A stretch of DNA of 64,000 nucleotides, from NCBI RefSeq assembly GCF_024054175.1, contig NZ_JAMXLA010000001.1, positions 3,222,652 to 3,286,651 on the forward strand. The letters run 5' to 3'. This DNA comes from Flavobacterium sp. NRK1 (lineage in GTDB: Bacteria > Bacteroidota > Bacteroidia > Flavobacteriales > Flavobacteriaceae). Below, in pieces: positions 25,784-34,405 of the stretch. A program made the position numbers and the translations under genes. The notes below the pieces were generated by a model. It was not told the DNA's origin. It saw only the letters and a list, made by a program, of their open reading frames with translations, and did not search any database. Numbering within the stretch: the stretch's first letter is position 1; every line of letters begins with the position of its first letter.

Positions 25784-26254
25784 ATGAAACAGTATATCTA
25801 TATCATAGCTTGTAATATTTTATTATTTACAGCGTGTCAAAAAAAAGAAAAAGAAATTCAGGAAAATAAAGAAGAAACTATAGTTAAAAGCCAAAACCTT
25901 ATTGATACTACTAATGGAGAAATGTGTTTTAGGCAAATAGTTTCTAAGGACACTATGTTACTAACAATGAAAAAGGATGGAGATATTGTCTCGGGTACTT
26001 ATAAGTCTATACCATATGAAAAAGACAAAAGAACTATAATATTTAACGGTACAATAAATAACAATACAATCACTTCAACAGGAACCGCAATAGGTGAAGG
26101 TCAGACACAAAAAGAAGAATTTATTTTTACTCTTGAAAATAATCAGGCCGGAATAAAATTTGGTGAAATGATTGAAGGCGATGATGGTGTTTACAGATAC
26201 AAAAACAAAAATAATACAACTTCTCTATTTTTAGATAAAGTGGAATGTCAATAA
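25784..26254 (+). CDS. hypothetical lipoprotein
   Basis: A 156-residue predicted lipoprotein. The signal peptide ends in a lipobox LLFTAC (Cys18) followed by a Lys/Glu-rich spacer. The mature part is beta-rich, with DTTNGEMCFRQIVSKD, DGDIVSGTYKSIPYEKDKRT and FGEMIEGDDGVYRYKNK. This resembles small flavobacterial lipoproteins that pair a GxYxxxPYEKD-type strand pattern. I do not recognise a named family. It stands between two hairpins and is probably transcribed alone. Confidence 0.7.
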   Translation: MKQYIYIIACNILLFTACQKKEKEIQENKEETIVKSQNLIDTTNGEMCFRQIVSKDTMLLTMKKDGDIVSGTYKSIPYEKDKRTIIFNGTINNNTITSTGTAIGEGQTQKEEFIFTLENNQAGIKFGEMIEGDDGVYRYKNKNNTTSLFLDKVECQ

Positions 26255-26283
26255 AAGCCTATATATGACATTTAAAAAAAATG

Positions 26284-26313
26284 AACCCCTATATATTAAA
26301 ATATATAGGGGTT
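26284..26313. terminator. bidirectional terminator hairpin
   Basis: AACCCCTATATAT at 26284-26296 pairs perfectly with ATATATAGGGGTT at 26301-26313 around a TAAA loop. A-rich sequence precedes it and T-rich sequence follows, between convergent genes. Confidence 0.75.
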
Positions 26314-26338
26314 ATTTATTAGGTAGCTTCGCTTAAAA

Positions 26339-26797
26339 TTACATACTGCCTCTCATAGTAGCTGCAGCTGTTGCAACAACAATAATGAAGCCTATATAAG
26401 AAACTATCCATATAATAGTTAATATACCTGACCACATAAAATAGGACTTAAGATTACCTAAGGCTTTTGTAATACCCTCTGTACTGTTTTCATTAAGTGC
26501 CTGTCTTGTAGAAGTAGAAAATTTAAATAAAAAAAGTACAGGTATAAAAAACAGCACACAAAAAATGAGCAGAATCAAGCCTATTGCCATACCCGACATG
26601 CCTCCCATTGCAGCAGTAGCTGAAGCAAAGGCACTTCCTGCTGCCATTACAGCAAATGAAGATAAAAGACTAAAAGCTAAACCTATAAAGCCTATAATAG
26701 ATAAAAACATTGACCAGCCTGCAGCCGTTTTTAAAAAACCTTTTGCAGATTCTGAAATTTGCATTTCGAAAGATTCAAATGGTGAATTTTGTTCCAT
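26339..26797 (-). CDS. DUF5362 family membrane protein
   Basis: A 152-residue protein with three hydrophobic segments: FLSIIGFIGLAFSLLSSFAV, SGMAIGLILLIFCVLFFIPV and YFMWSGILTIIWIVSYIGFI. Short loops include FKFSTSTRQALNENSTEGIT. This matches DUF5362, a small Bacteroidota integral membrane family without known function. The N-terminal SESAKGFLKTAAGWSMF is a typical start of this group. It lies 32 bases downstream of rocD on the same strand and may be co-transcribed. Confidence 0.75.
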   Translation of the reverse strand: MEQNSPFESFEMQISESAKGFLKTAAGWSMFLSIIGFIGLAFSLLSSFAVMAAGSAFASATAAMGGMSGMAIGLILLIFCVLFFIPVLFLFKFSTSTRQALNENSTEGITKALGNLKSYFMWSGILTIIWIVSYIGFIIVVATAAATMRGSM

Positions 26798-26829
26798 AAA
26801 ATAGATGATTGGTTATAATTGATTATTTA

Positions 26830-28074
26830 TTACTTTTCAAATGCAGCAAGTGTTTTAGTTATTATAGATACACAATCTATAAGCTGCTCTTCATTCATTA
26901 CCAGCGGCGGTGCAAAACGAATAATATTACCATGGGTTGGTTTGGCTAATAGCCCATTATCTTTTAAGCTAATACATATATCCCACGCTGTTGAGCTATC
27001 TTCATGGTCGTTAATTACAATAGCGTTTAGCAATCCTTTTCCTCTTACAAGTTTTACAATATTGCTATTAACAATATATTCATTTAGCTTATCTCTAAAT
27101 AACCTGCCCATTCTTTCAGCATTCTCGGCTAACTTTTCTTCCTCTATCACTTCAAGTGCAGCTATAGCTACTGCTGCTGCAACAGGGTTTCCTCCAAAAG
27201 TTGACCCATGCTGACCGGGTTTTATAACATTCATTACAGCATCATCAGCTAACACTGCAGAAACCGGATATGCGCCTCCCGATAAGGCCTTCCCTAGTAT
27301 AAGTATGTCAGGCTGTACATTTTCATGATTTACAGCAAGTAGTTTACCGGTTCTCGCAATACCTGTCTGAACTTCATCTGCTATAAAAAGTACATTATGT
27401 TCTTCACATAATTGTTTGCTCTTTGCAAGATAGCCTTCTGCCGGAACATAAACACCTGCTTCCCCCTGTATAGGTTCAACTAAAAATCCGGCAATATTTT
27501 TTTCTGTTTTTAAAATATTTTCAAGTGCAGTAACATCATCATAAGGTATTTTTATAAATCCGGCAGTATAAGGACCAAAATTCTTTCTGGCATTCTCATC
27601 ATTAGAAAATGAAATGATGGTAGTGGTTCTTCCGTGAAAATTATTTTCACATACTATAATTTTGGCTTCATGCTCTGCAATACCTTTCTTTTCATATGCC
27701 CATTTCCGACAAAGCTTTATAGCCGTTTCTACAGCTTCAGCTCCGGTATTCATTGGCAATACTTTATCAAAACCAAAATATTTGGTTATATATTCTTCAT
27801 ACCTGCCAAGCATATCATTGTAAAAAGCACGTGATGTAAGCGTAAGTGTTTGCGCCTGATTTATCATTGCATTTACAATTTTTGGATGGCAGTGTCCCTG
27901 ATTTACTGCTGAATAAGCCGATAAGAAATCGTAATATTTTTTTCCTTCTGCATCCCACACATTTACACCTTCTCCCCTGCTTAAAACTACAGGTAGCGGA
28001 TGATAGTTATGAGCTCCGTATTTGTCTTCTAAAGCTATGGCATCTGCTGAGCTTAATTTTTGTAAAACTGACAT
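26830..28074 (-). CDS. rocD: ornithine--oxo-acid aminotransferase
   Basis: A 414-residue fold-type I PLP aminotransferase moving the delta-amino group of ornithine to 2-oxoglutarate. The N-terminal [15 protein letters not shown] is characteristic of ornithine aminotransferase, as are [19 protein letters not shown] and [13 protein letters not shown]. The PLP lysine is in [19 protein letters not shown], and [10 protein letters not shown] and [10 protein letters not shown] complete the core. The product, glutamate semialdehyde/P5C, links it to the proline dehydrogenase at 20.2 kb, although the two are not in one operon. Length is typical. Confidence 0.95.
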   Translation of the reverse strand: MSVLQKLSSADAIALEDKYGAHNYHPLPVVLSRGEGVNVWDAEGKKYYDFLSAYSAVNQGHCHPKIVNAMINQAQTLTLTSRAFYNDMLGRYEEYITKYFGFDKVLPMNTGAEAVETAIKLCRKWAYEKKGIAEHEAKIIVCENNFHGRTTTIISFSNDENARKNFGPYTAGFIKIPYDDVTALENILKTEKNIAGFLVEPIQGEAGVYVPAEGYLAKSKQLCEEHNVLFIADEVQTGIARTGKLLAVNHENVQPDILILGKALSGGAYPVSAVLADDAVMNVIKPGQHGSTFGGNPVAAAVAIAALEVIEEEKLAENAERMGRLFRDKLNEYIVNSNIVKLVRGKGLLNAIVINDHEDSSTAWDICISLKDNGLLAKPTHGNIIRFAPPLVMNEEQLIDCVSIITKTLAAFEK

Positions 28075-28249
28075 TAGTTTTTAAATTTTTGTTTTTCAAA
28101 CAGCTATTCCTTCTTAATGGAGAGAAATCATCCTTTTAAGCCTGCAAATTAATAAAAATAAAATTATTTGTAGTTTATTATAAATTAAATGCAAATTCAA
28201 TATCCATCACTAAGGTTTAAGGATTATATAAACATATTGCTTAAAAATT

Positions 28250-28738
28250 TTATTCGTCTGCGCTTGGTCCATAACTTGCAGGTAAGGGTATATCAAGCAA
28301 TCTTAAATACATGCCAAGCTGTGCCCTGTGATGAATTATTTGCGAATGTATCATTCTTATAACTTCATATTTGGTATTGCTGCTGTAAACATGACTGCCA
28401 TTTCGTAAAGTCCATATATTATTCAAAGTCTTTATATCGGCTTTTACCAAAGCTTGTCTGCCTTTATCAAGTGATTCATTAAAAAAGTTTATAAGTTCAT
28501 TTGTAGATGCTATATTTTTTGGTGTATAGGGATTATCTTTAAAATCAATTTCTTCGGTTGTAATCGCTAAATTAACCCATGCAGGAAATTCTGCAACATG
28601 TAGTGCCAGCCGTTTAAGATTTATACTACTGGGATGTGGCTGCCAGTTAAATTTTTCTGATGGAACAAGACTAAGCATTTTATAAGTGGTTATTGCCTCC
28701 TGCTCCATTTCTTTTTGCAATAGTGAAATAATTTCCAT
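28250..28738 (-). CDS. DinB-family protein
   Basis: A 162-residue four-helix DinB/YfiT-like protein. The metal-binding histidines expected in the family are seen in KRLALHVAEFPAW and then in MIHSQIIHHRAQLGMYLRLL; a further pattern is MLSLVPSEKFNWQPHPSS. DinB-like proteins are often thiol transferases or simply metal-binding folds. The substrate is unknown. The ATG at 28738 is preferred to a TTG at 28744. It follows the YafY-type regulator by 57 bases on the same strand, which may control it. Confidence 0.85.
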   Translation of the reverse strand: MEIISLLQKEMEQEAITTYKMLSLVPSEKFNWQPHPSSINLKRLALHVAEFPAWVNLAITTEEIDFKDNPYTPKNIASTNELINFFNESLDKGRQALVKADIKTLNNIWTLRNGSHVYSSNTKYEVIRMIHSQIIHHRAQLGMYLRLLDIPLPASYGPSADE

Positions 28739-28795
28739 AGTCAAAGTGTCATTGTTTTGTTCACAAAACTATTCTCACTTTATGACACCCCTATG

Positions 28796-29758
28796 TCAAC
28801 AGCTTTCCTGAAAAGTATTTTTCTGTAAAATTTTATCCAATATGTTTGCCACATTTGTTTTTAAACTTTCAGGTTCAATAATTTCAGCCTGATCAGCAAA
28901 CATAATAAACCAGCGTGCAAAACCAAATTCAAGCCATTGGGTAAGAAAAGTCATTTCAACATACTCTTCTGTAACAATTTCAGAAATAAATCCATAGTAA
29001 TGTTTGTGTTCCTGTAAATAAAGAGCCATATTTTTTTCAACTCGGATTACTGCTTTTTTTAGTTCGCAACCGGTTTTCATTTTACTCTGTAGTTCCTGAA
29101 ATTCTTTTAATGTAGCTCTTTCCTGTTGTAATTGTTCAGTAAGCTTAATTTCGATTACCCTGTCTATTCTAAATTGCCTGTATTCTTTACGCAGGTGGCA
29201 ATATCCTATTGTGTACCAGTTATCGTTTTCATAAAATATCCCTATAGGCTCAACAAGTCTTTCGCTTTTATCATTGCCAAAAGCCTTATATATCATTTTA
29301 ACTGCTTTTTTATCAGCAACGGCTTTTAGTAAAGTATCAAGAATATTGTCTGGAGGCCTGTTACTTCGTGGACGTTGTGTAACTAAGATTTGTTCTTCAA
29401 GATTTTCAAGAAGGTCTTTTTCTGTACCACGTAATACTGACCTTACTTTATACATAGCAGAACTGAAATTTTTATTTACAGCATTATCTGTAAATTTTTC
29501 CATTAGTTTTTCTGCAGTAACAAATGCCATCGCTTCTTCCTGTGTAAACATAACCGGCGGAAGCCTGTAGCCATCTACAATAGAATATCCTATGCCTGCC
29601 TCTCCATATAAAGGCACACCTGCTTCTTCAAGCGTTCTGATATCACGATAAATAGTACGCAGGCTAGTACCGAACCTATCAGCCAGATCCTGAGCTTTTA
29701 CAACCTTTCTTGATTGCAGCTGGATTAGTATTGCCGTTATTCTGTCAAAACGATTCAT
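28796..29758 (-). CDS. YafY-type transcriptional regulator (HTH_11 + WYL)
   Basis: A 320-residue regulator. The N-terminal winged helix (RFDRITAILIQLQSRKVV, DLADRFGTSLRTIYRDIRTL) is of the HTH_11/DeoR type. A long middle region leads to the WYL domain, which contains RLVEPIGIFYENDNWYTIGY and RQFRIDRVIEIKL, and a WCX-like C-terminus follows. WYL domains bind nucleic-acid or small ligands and often control stress genes. It precedes DinB, a very common pairing in Bacteroidota. The ATG at 29758 has no strong competing start. Confidence 0.9.
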   Translation of the reverse strand: MNRFDRITAILIQLQSRKVVKAQDLADRFGTSLRTIYRDIRTLEEAGVPLYGEAGIGYSIVDGYRLPPVMFTQEEAMAFVTAEKLMEKFTDNAVNKNFSSAMYKVRSVLRGTEKDLLENLEEQILVTQRPRSNRPPDNILDTLLKAVADKKAVKMIYKAFGNDKSERLVEPIGIFYENDNWYTIGYCHLRKEYRQFRIDRVIEIKLTEQLQQERATLKEFQELQSKMKTGCELKKAVIRVEKNMALYLQEHKHYYGFISEIVTEEYVEMTFLTQWLEFGFARWFIMFADQAEIIEPESLKTNVANILDKILQKNTFQESC

Positions 29759-29799
29759 ATAGATAATTTATACAGTCAAATATATAAATTATGTAAATG

Positions 29800-29820
29800 A
29801 AAAAGGCCCCTAAAGGGGCC
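29800..29820 (-). terminator. terminator of the OsmC gene
   Basis: GGCCCC at 29805-29810 and GGGGCC at 29815-29820 form a perfect stem. On the minus strand it is followed by five T. Confidence 0.8.
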
Positions 29821-29842
29821 GGATATGAAATCAAAATTAAAC

Positions 29843-30259
29843 TTAACTCCTTACTAGTGTAGCGCTTGATGTTATTTCGGTATTTAAAAGCTTTGAAACA
29901 GGACAATTAGATTCTGCCTGCTTAACAAGCTGCTGAAAAACATCAGTATCAATATCATCTACCCGTGCCAGTACCGATAAGTGAGAACCTACGATACTTC
30001 CATTCTGAAAATCAATATCACATTTAGTTTCAATAGATGCCACACTAAAACCTGCTTCATTAATATATGCAGTCAATTGCATAGTAAAGCATCCTGCATG
30101 TGCAGCTGCTATAAGTTCTTCAGGGTTTGTGCCATTACCATTTTCAAAACGGGTTTTAAAGGAATACTGCGTATTGCTTAAAACATTACTTTGTGTAGTA
30201 ATTTTACCTTCACCCTCTTTTATTGAACCAGACCATACAGCGGTAGCATTTCTTTTCAT
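29843..30259 (-). CDS. OsmC-family peroxiredoxin
   Basis: A 138-residue OsmC/Ohr-superfamily protein that detoxifies organic hydroperoxides. The catalytic cysteine pair is seen in AAAHAGCFTMQLTAYI and in ESNCPVSKLLNTEI. NPEELIAAAHAGCF is the family's first motif. The N-terminal RNATAVWSGSIKEGEGKI is typical of OsmC rather than Ohr. It is cytosolic and probably monocistronic, ending in a GC-rich terminator. Confidence 0.93.
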   Translation of the reverse strand: MKRNATAVWSGSIKEGEGKITTQSNVLSNTQYSFKTRFENGNGTNPEELIAAAHAGCFTMQLTAYINEAGFSVASIETKCDIDFQNGSIVGSHLSVLARVDDIDTDVFQQLVKQAESNCPVSKLLNTEITSSATLVRS

Positions 30260-30338
30260 GATTTTGATTTTGAATGGATTTCTAAGTTACACATTTAGAA
30301 TGTGATCATTTATATTTTAACAAAAAATTAAAATTTTC

Positions 30339-30887
30339 CTATTCCATCATAGATAACAATTTTAACATTGTATTCCAGTTACGCGTTGTAGCCTTTACCT
30401 TCAGTTTATTTTCTATAAGACTGTTGGATAATTTAGAATCTGAAGCTTTAGATTCAAGGTTAAAATATAAAATTGAATCGATTATCTCAATAAGATCATT
30501 ACCTATCGGAGCCTGCTTTAATTTTTCAATATTTTCATCTGTAGGATTCTCCGATAATAACGTCACATATAACTTTTTAAAACCTGAAGGTTCTTCTTTT
30601 CTTTCATTAATAAACGGATTTTTGTCAATTGCTTTTTCAATATCTTTTTTATCCGCTATAAAAACCGTAACATCAAAACCATACTTCTTCTCAATAAGTG
30701 CTTCAATGTTATTACTCAATTTATCTTTTTGTTTCTGATCACTTTCAAAAACTACATTACCGCTTTGTATATATGTTTTAATGTTAGTAAAGCCTGCATC
30801 AGCCATATGCTTGCGCAGGTCTTCCATTTTAACTATTTTTTTACCGCTAACATTAATGCCGCGGAGAAGAGCAATATATTGAGCCAT
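30339..30887 (-). CDS. DUF1697 family protein
   Basis: A 182-residue protein beginning with the DUF1697 signature: QYIALLRGINVSGKKIVKM, then LRKHMADAGFTNIKTYIQSG and NVVFESDQK. The conserved C-terminus has TTRNWNTMLKLLSMM. The domain is a duplicated ferredoxin-like fold of unknown function, widespread in bacteria. It is divergent from rlmD across a short gap. Confidence 0.9.
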   Translation of the reverse strand: MAQYIALLRGINVSGKKIVKMEDLRKHMADAGFTNIKTYIQSGNVVFESDQKQKDKLSNNIEALIEKKYGFDVTVFIADKKDIEKAIDKNPFINERKEEPSGFKKLYVTLLSENPTDENIEKLKQAPIGNDLIEIIDSILYFNLESKASDSKLSNSLIENKLKVKATTRNWNTMLKLLSMME

Positions 30888-30942
30888 ACTATTTGTTTAA
30901 GCAGATTACTAACAAATGTATTTAAATTTTAGAATAATACCT

Positions 30943-30950
30943 TATTTTTG
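30943..30950 (+). promoter_or_regulatory. -7 element that fixes the rlmD start
   Basis: TATTTTTG at 30943-30950 lies five bases before the ATG at 30955. The longer frame's start at 30916 is upstream of it and would not be on the transcript. No clear -33 TTG is seen. Confidence 0.5.
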
Positions 30951-30954
30951 CCGC

Positions 30955-32373
30955 ATGGGAAGAAAGAGAACAGACAAGATTGTATTTGAAAACATATCGG
31001 TACTGGATGCCGGTGCAAAAGGTGTATCAGTAGCAAAAGCACCGGATGGAAAAGTAATATTTATTCCTAATGTAGTACCGGGCGACGTAGTAGATATACA
31101 AACTTTTAAAAAAAAGAAAGCTTACTATGAAGGCCGTGCAATAAAATTCCATGAGTTCTCCAAACACAGAATTGAACCTGTGTGCAACCATTTTGGTTCT
31201 TGTGGGGGCTGTAAGTGGCAGAATATGGAATATTCTCAGCAGTTATTTTATAAAAATCAGGAAGTTTATAATAACCTAAAGAGAATTGGTAAAATTGACC
31301 TACCTGATTTTGAACCTATTATGGGTTCTGAAAAACAATTGTTTTACAGAAACAAAATGGAATTTTCTTTCTCGAATGCGCGCTGGAAAACAGAAGCAGA
31401 AATACAAAGCGGTGAAGAAATAGAAAACAGTAATGCACTTGGCTTTCATATACCCAAGGCCTGGGATAAAATTCTTGATATTTCGCATTGCAGCCTGCAG
31501 GAAGACCCAAGCAATGACATTCGTAACAGTATAAGAGAATTTGCCAATGCAAATAATCTAAGTTTCTTTAACCCAAGAAACCATGAAGGATTATTACGTA
31601 CGCTTATGATACGTACTGCTTCTACAGGAGAAATTATGGTGCTTATACAGTTTTTTGAAGATAATAAAGAAAAGAGAGAATTACTGCTTAATTATCTTGA
31701 AAAACGTTTTCCTCAAATAACTTCCCTTCAATATGTAATTAATAGTAAGGCTAATGATACTTTATATGATCAGGACATTATATTATATAAAGGGCGTGAC
31801 TATATTCTTGAAGAAATGGAAGGGCTTAAATTCAGTATAAACGCTAAGTCCTTTTATCAGACCAATTCTGATCAGGCTTATGAATTATATAGCATTACAC
31901 GTGAATTTGCAGGACTGACAGGAAATGAACTGGTTTATGATTTATATACCGGAACCGGCACAATTGCTCAGTTTGTTTCTAAAAAGGCCGGTAAGGTTAT
32001 TGGGGTTGAAGCTGTACCGGAAGCAATTGCAGATGCTAAGGAAAATGCAAAGCGTAATAATATTACTAATTGCGAATTTTTTACAGGCGATATGAAAGTA
32101 GTGTTTAATGATGACTTTATCAATACGCACGGAAGGCCTGATGTAATTATTACTGACCCGCCGCGTGATGGAATGCATAAAGATGTAGTAGAACAAATAT
32201 TGCAGATTGCTCCTGAAAAGGTAGTTTATGTAAGTTGTAATTCTGCAACTCAGGCACGCGACCTTGCCTTAATGAATGAAAAATATAAAGTAACGCGGGT
32301 TCGTCCGGTAGATATGTTTCCACAGACACATCATGTGGAAAATGTTGTACTTTTGGAAAAACGAAAATTCTAA
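30955..32373 (+). CDS. rlmD: 23S rRNA (uracil-C5)-methyltransferase RlmD-like
   Basis: A 472-residue SAM-dependent methyltransferase for 5-methyluridine in rRNA. An N-terminal TRAM domain (FENISVLDAGAKGVSVAKAP) is followed by a 4Fe-4S cluster site, CNHFGSCGGCKWQNM. The SAM-binding motif is YDLYTGTGTIAQFVSKKAG, the catalytic loop is TDPPRDGMH, and the nucleophile Cys is in VYVSCNSATQARD. Bacteroidota proteins of this family are annotated RlmD; which uracil is modified cannot be told from sequence. The start at 30955 follows a -7 element directly. Confidence 0.92.
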   Translation: MGRKRTDKIVFENISVLDAGAKGVSVAKAPDGKVIFIPNVVPGDVVDIQTFKKKKAYYEGRAIKFHEFSKHRIEPVCNHFGSCGGCKWQNMEYSQQLFYKNQEVYNNLKRIGKIDLPDFEPIMGSEKQLFYRNKMEFSFSNARWKTEAEIQSGEEIENSNALGFHIPKAWDKILDISHCSLQEDPSNDIRNSIREFANANNLSFFNPRNHEGLLRTLMIRTASTGEIMVLIQFFEDNKEKRELLLNYLEKRFPQITSLQYVINSKANDTLYDQDIILYKGRDYILEEMEGLKFSINAKSFYQTNSDQAYELYSITREFAGLTGNELVYDLYTGTGTIAQFVSKKAGKVIGVEAVPEAIADAKENAKRNNITNCEFFTGDMKVVFNDDFINTHGRPDVIITDPPRDGMHKDVVEQILQIAPEKVVYVSCNSATQARDLALMNEKYKVTRVRPVDMFPQTHHVENVVLLEKRKF

Positions 32374-32388
32374 ACCGGCACGGCATAT

Positions 32389-32922
32389 ATGAAAAGACTA
32401 ATTGCTTCAATAGCTATTTTACTAATAATTACCAGCTATCTTTTAAGTTGTGAAAAAGATGACCTCTGCGCTGAGGGTACTCCTACTACTCCAGGACTGG
32501 TTATTGATTTTTATAGAACTGAAAATCCCACAGCACTTAAAAGTGTAACTAATTTTAAATGTTATGTACCGGGTTCTACAGATACTATAAAAGTAAATGG
32601 CACAGGAGTTATATTGCCATTAAAAGAAGATGCTGATAAGGTACAATGGGCTTTAGAATATAATTATAAACCTACAATTGGCGATACAATATCCAACGTT
32701 GCACTTATGGAAATACGTTACAAAAGAACCGATACTTATGTTTCACGTGCCTGCGGATTTAAAACGACATTTTTGCTGGATAATAGTAGCGAACAAAGTC
32801 TTAATCCTACTGTTACAGACTACAATACTGAAGATAATCTTGACCTTTACATAGGTGAAACTATTGTAAATACTCCTATTATAGAAAACGAAGATGAAAC
32901 ACATATCAATATTTATTTTTAA
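32389..32922 (+). CDS. DUF6452 family lipoprotein
   Basis: A 177-residue lipoprotein with lipobox SYLLSC (Cys21) and an EKDDLCAEGTPTTPGL start. The mature part is beta-strand rich: VIDFYRTENPTALKSVTNF, DTIKVNGTGVILPL and EIRYKRTDTYVSRACGFK. This matches DUF6452. It lies 15 bases after rlmD and overlaps the DUF6048 gene by 29 bases. The two are recurrent partners in Flavobacteriia, suggesting a lipoprotein/outer-membrane pair of unknown function. Confidence 0.8.
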   Translation: MKRLIASIAILLIITSYLLSCEKDDLCAEGTPTTPGLVIDFYRTENPTALKSVTNFKCYVPGSTDTIKVNGTGVILPLKEDADKVQWALEYNYKPTIGDTISNVALMEIRYKRTDTYVSRACGFKTTFLLDNSSEQSLNPTVTDYNTEDNLDLYIGETIVNTPIIENEDETHINIYF

Positions 32923-33625
32923 TCTCTTATTGTTTGCTTCATTTTCTGCATCTGCTCAGGAAAAAACAACAAATGATACACTTGCTGCTAAAGTTCCGCT
33001 GAAAAGTGACCGTTATGGCTTACGTATAGGTGCCGATTTGTACAGGCCTGCACGCTCTATCTATGAAGATGGTTTTAAAGGTTTGGAGATAGTGGCAGAT
33101 TACAGGCTTTCTAAAAAAATATACGCGGCAGGAGAACTCGGAACCATAGATTATACAATAGATGATGATCAGGTAAATTTTACCACAAAGGGAAGTTACA
33201 TCAAAATTGGTTTTGATTATAATGCCTATGAGAACTGGCTGGATATGGAAAATATGATTTATGTTGGTGTTCGATATGGATTTTCAACTTTTAGTCAAAA
33301 TCTTAATTCCTATACAATTTACCATACACGTGATTATTTTGATGAAGTAACAATGTATCCGGATAAAAAATATGGTAGTCTTTCTGCACATTGGGCAGAA
33401 GTAATAGGAGGTATTAAAGCAGAGATTTTTAACAACCTGTATTTGGGTTTTAGTGTAAGACTCAATGTTCTTATAACCGAGAAAAAACCGCAAGGCTTTG
33501 ATAACCTTTATATCCCGGGATTTAACCGAACCTATGATGGCAATTTCGGGGCGGGCATTAATTATACTATTTCTTACTTCATTCCATTTTATAAAAAACA
33601 GGCTAAACCCGACGAAAAAAAATAA
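32894..33625 (+). CDS. DUF6048 family outer-membrane beta-barrel protein
   Basis: A 243-residue protein with a signal peptide (FNLLLFASFSASAQ). Alternating-strand segments include RYGLRIGADLYRPARSI, GLEIVADYRLSKKIYAAGEL, GSYIKIGFDYNAYENW and MIYVGVRYGFSTF. It ends in FGAGINYTISYFIPFYKKQ. This is the DUF6048 barrel, paired and translationally coupled with DUF6452. The C-terminus is basic rather than ending in the usual Phe. No ligand can be inferred. Confidence 0.8.
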   Translation: MKHISIFIFNLLLFASFSASAQEKTTNDTLAAKVPLKSDRYGLRIGADLYRPARSIYEDGFKGLEIVADYRLSKKIYAAGELGTIDYTIDDDQVNFTTKGSYIKIGFDYNAYENWLDMENMIYVGVRYGFSTFSQNLNSYTIYHTRDYFDEVTMYPDKKYGSLSAHWAEVIGGIKAEIFNNLYLGFSVRLNVLITEKKPQGFDNLYIPGFNRTYDGNFGAGINYTISYFIPFYKKQAKPDEKK

Positions 33626-33659
33626 AAGGAAAATTCTATTCTTTTATTCTCTAATTTTA

Positions 33660-34325
33660 TTATTCAGTTCTGCTGTTTTTCTCCCTCCATTGCTTTGTAA
33701 TCTCATAATAATTAATTTCAAAAGCAGGTTCCTGATTTACAAGTTTATGCTGTCTGAAAGCCTGAATAAGAAAACCTTCAATATGGTAGTCTTCCGGTAC
33801 TGTAGCAGGACTATACTGTCTCTTAAGATCAATATTAAACATATGTGCTATACGGTTAGACCAAAATGCTTTCCAGCCACTTTTATGTTCTTTAATAAGA
33901 TCAAAAGTACTTTCACCCGTTTGCCTGTAAATAAGTTTTACTAATATCTGCCCTTCTTTTTTTGAAAGCTTTTTTAAGCGTCCTTCAAATTCATCTTCAA
34001 GATATTTTTCTACAATTTTTGCATATTTCTTTTTTTCCTTCTCCGTTTTAAGTTTAGAAAGATTTGCGTTTAACATTGTAAGCCTGTCGGCGGCAGCTTT
34101 AGCATAAGGATAAACTTTAAGTGTTCTCCTTTTCAGCAGGGCAAGATTCTTTCGCTCATCAACGGTCAGGGTATCTTTTACATTAGAAATAACCAGTTCC
34201 TCCATATCCACATTAAAAGCAATTGAATCATTTTCAATTCCTTTTACGGTATCTTTAACTACTTCCTGGGCTTGTGCCGCAAAACATGTTAAAAGGAGAA
34301 ACAACAGGCAAATCTGTACTTTCAT
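33660..34325 (-). CDS. DUF4294 family periplasmic protein
   Basis: A 221-residue protein with a signal peptide (ICLLFLLLTCFAAQAQ). The core matches DUF4294: LKVYPYAKAAADRLTMLNA, then LEDEFEGRLKKLSKKEGQIL, VKLIYRQTGESTFDLIKEHK and SGWKAFWSNRIAHMF. Conserved Arg, Glu and Trp positions suggest an enzymatic or binding role, but none is known. It converges with the DUF6048 gene over a 34-base gap. Confidence 0.85.
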   Translation of the reverse strand: MKVQICLLFLLLTCFAAQAQEVVKDTVKGIENDSIAFNVDMEELVISNVKDTLTVDERKNLALLKRRTLKVYPYAKAAADRLTMLNANLSKLKTEKEKKKYAKIVEKYLEDEFEGRLKKLSKKEGQILVKLIYRQTGESTFDLIKEHKSGWKAFWSNRIAHMFNIDLKRQYSPATVPEDYHIEGFLIQAFRQHKLVNQEPAFEINYYEITKQWREKNSRTE

Positions 34326-34405
34326 TTATTAAAATTTTATCTCAAAATTATACAATAATACTTAACTCTGTAATGTTATTTATATTTTAGCGGAAAATTA
34401 TATTT

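Noticed and set aside
26819..27214. 131-codon plus-strand frame
   Set aside because: Antisense to the rocD gene, which has all aminotransferase motifs.
33498..33944. 148-codon plus-strand frame
   Set aside because: It overlaps the end of the DUF6048 gene and lies antisense to the DUF4294 gene; both have clear family motifs. Composition is not natural.
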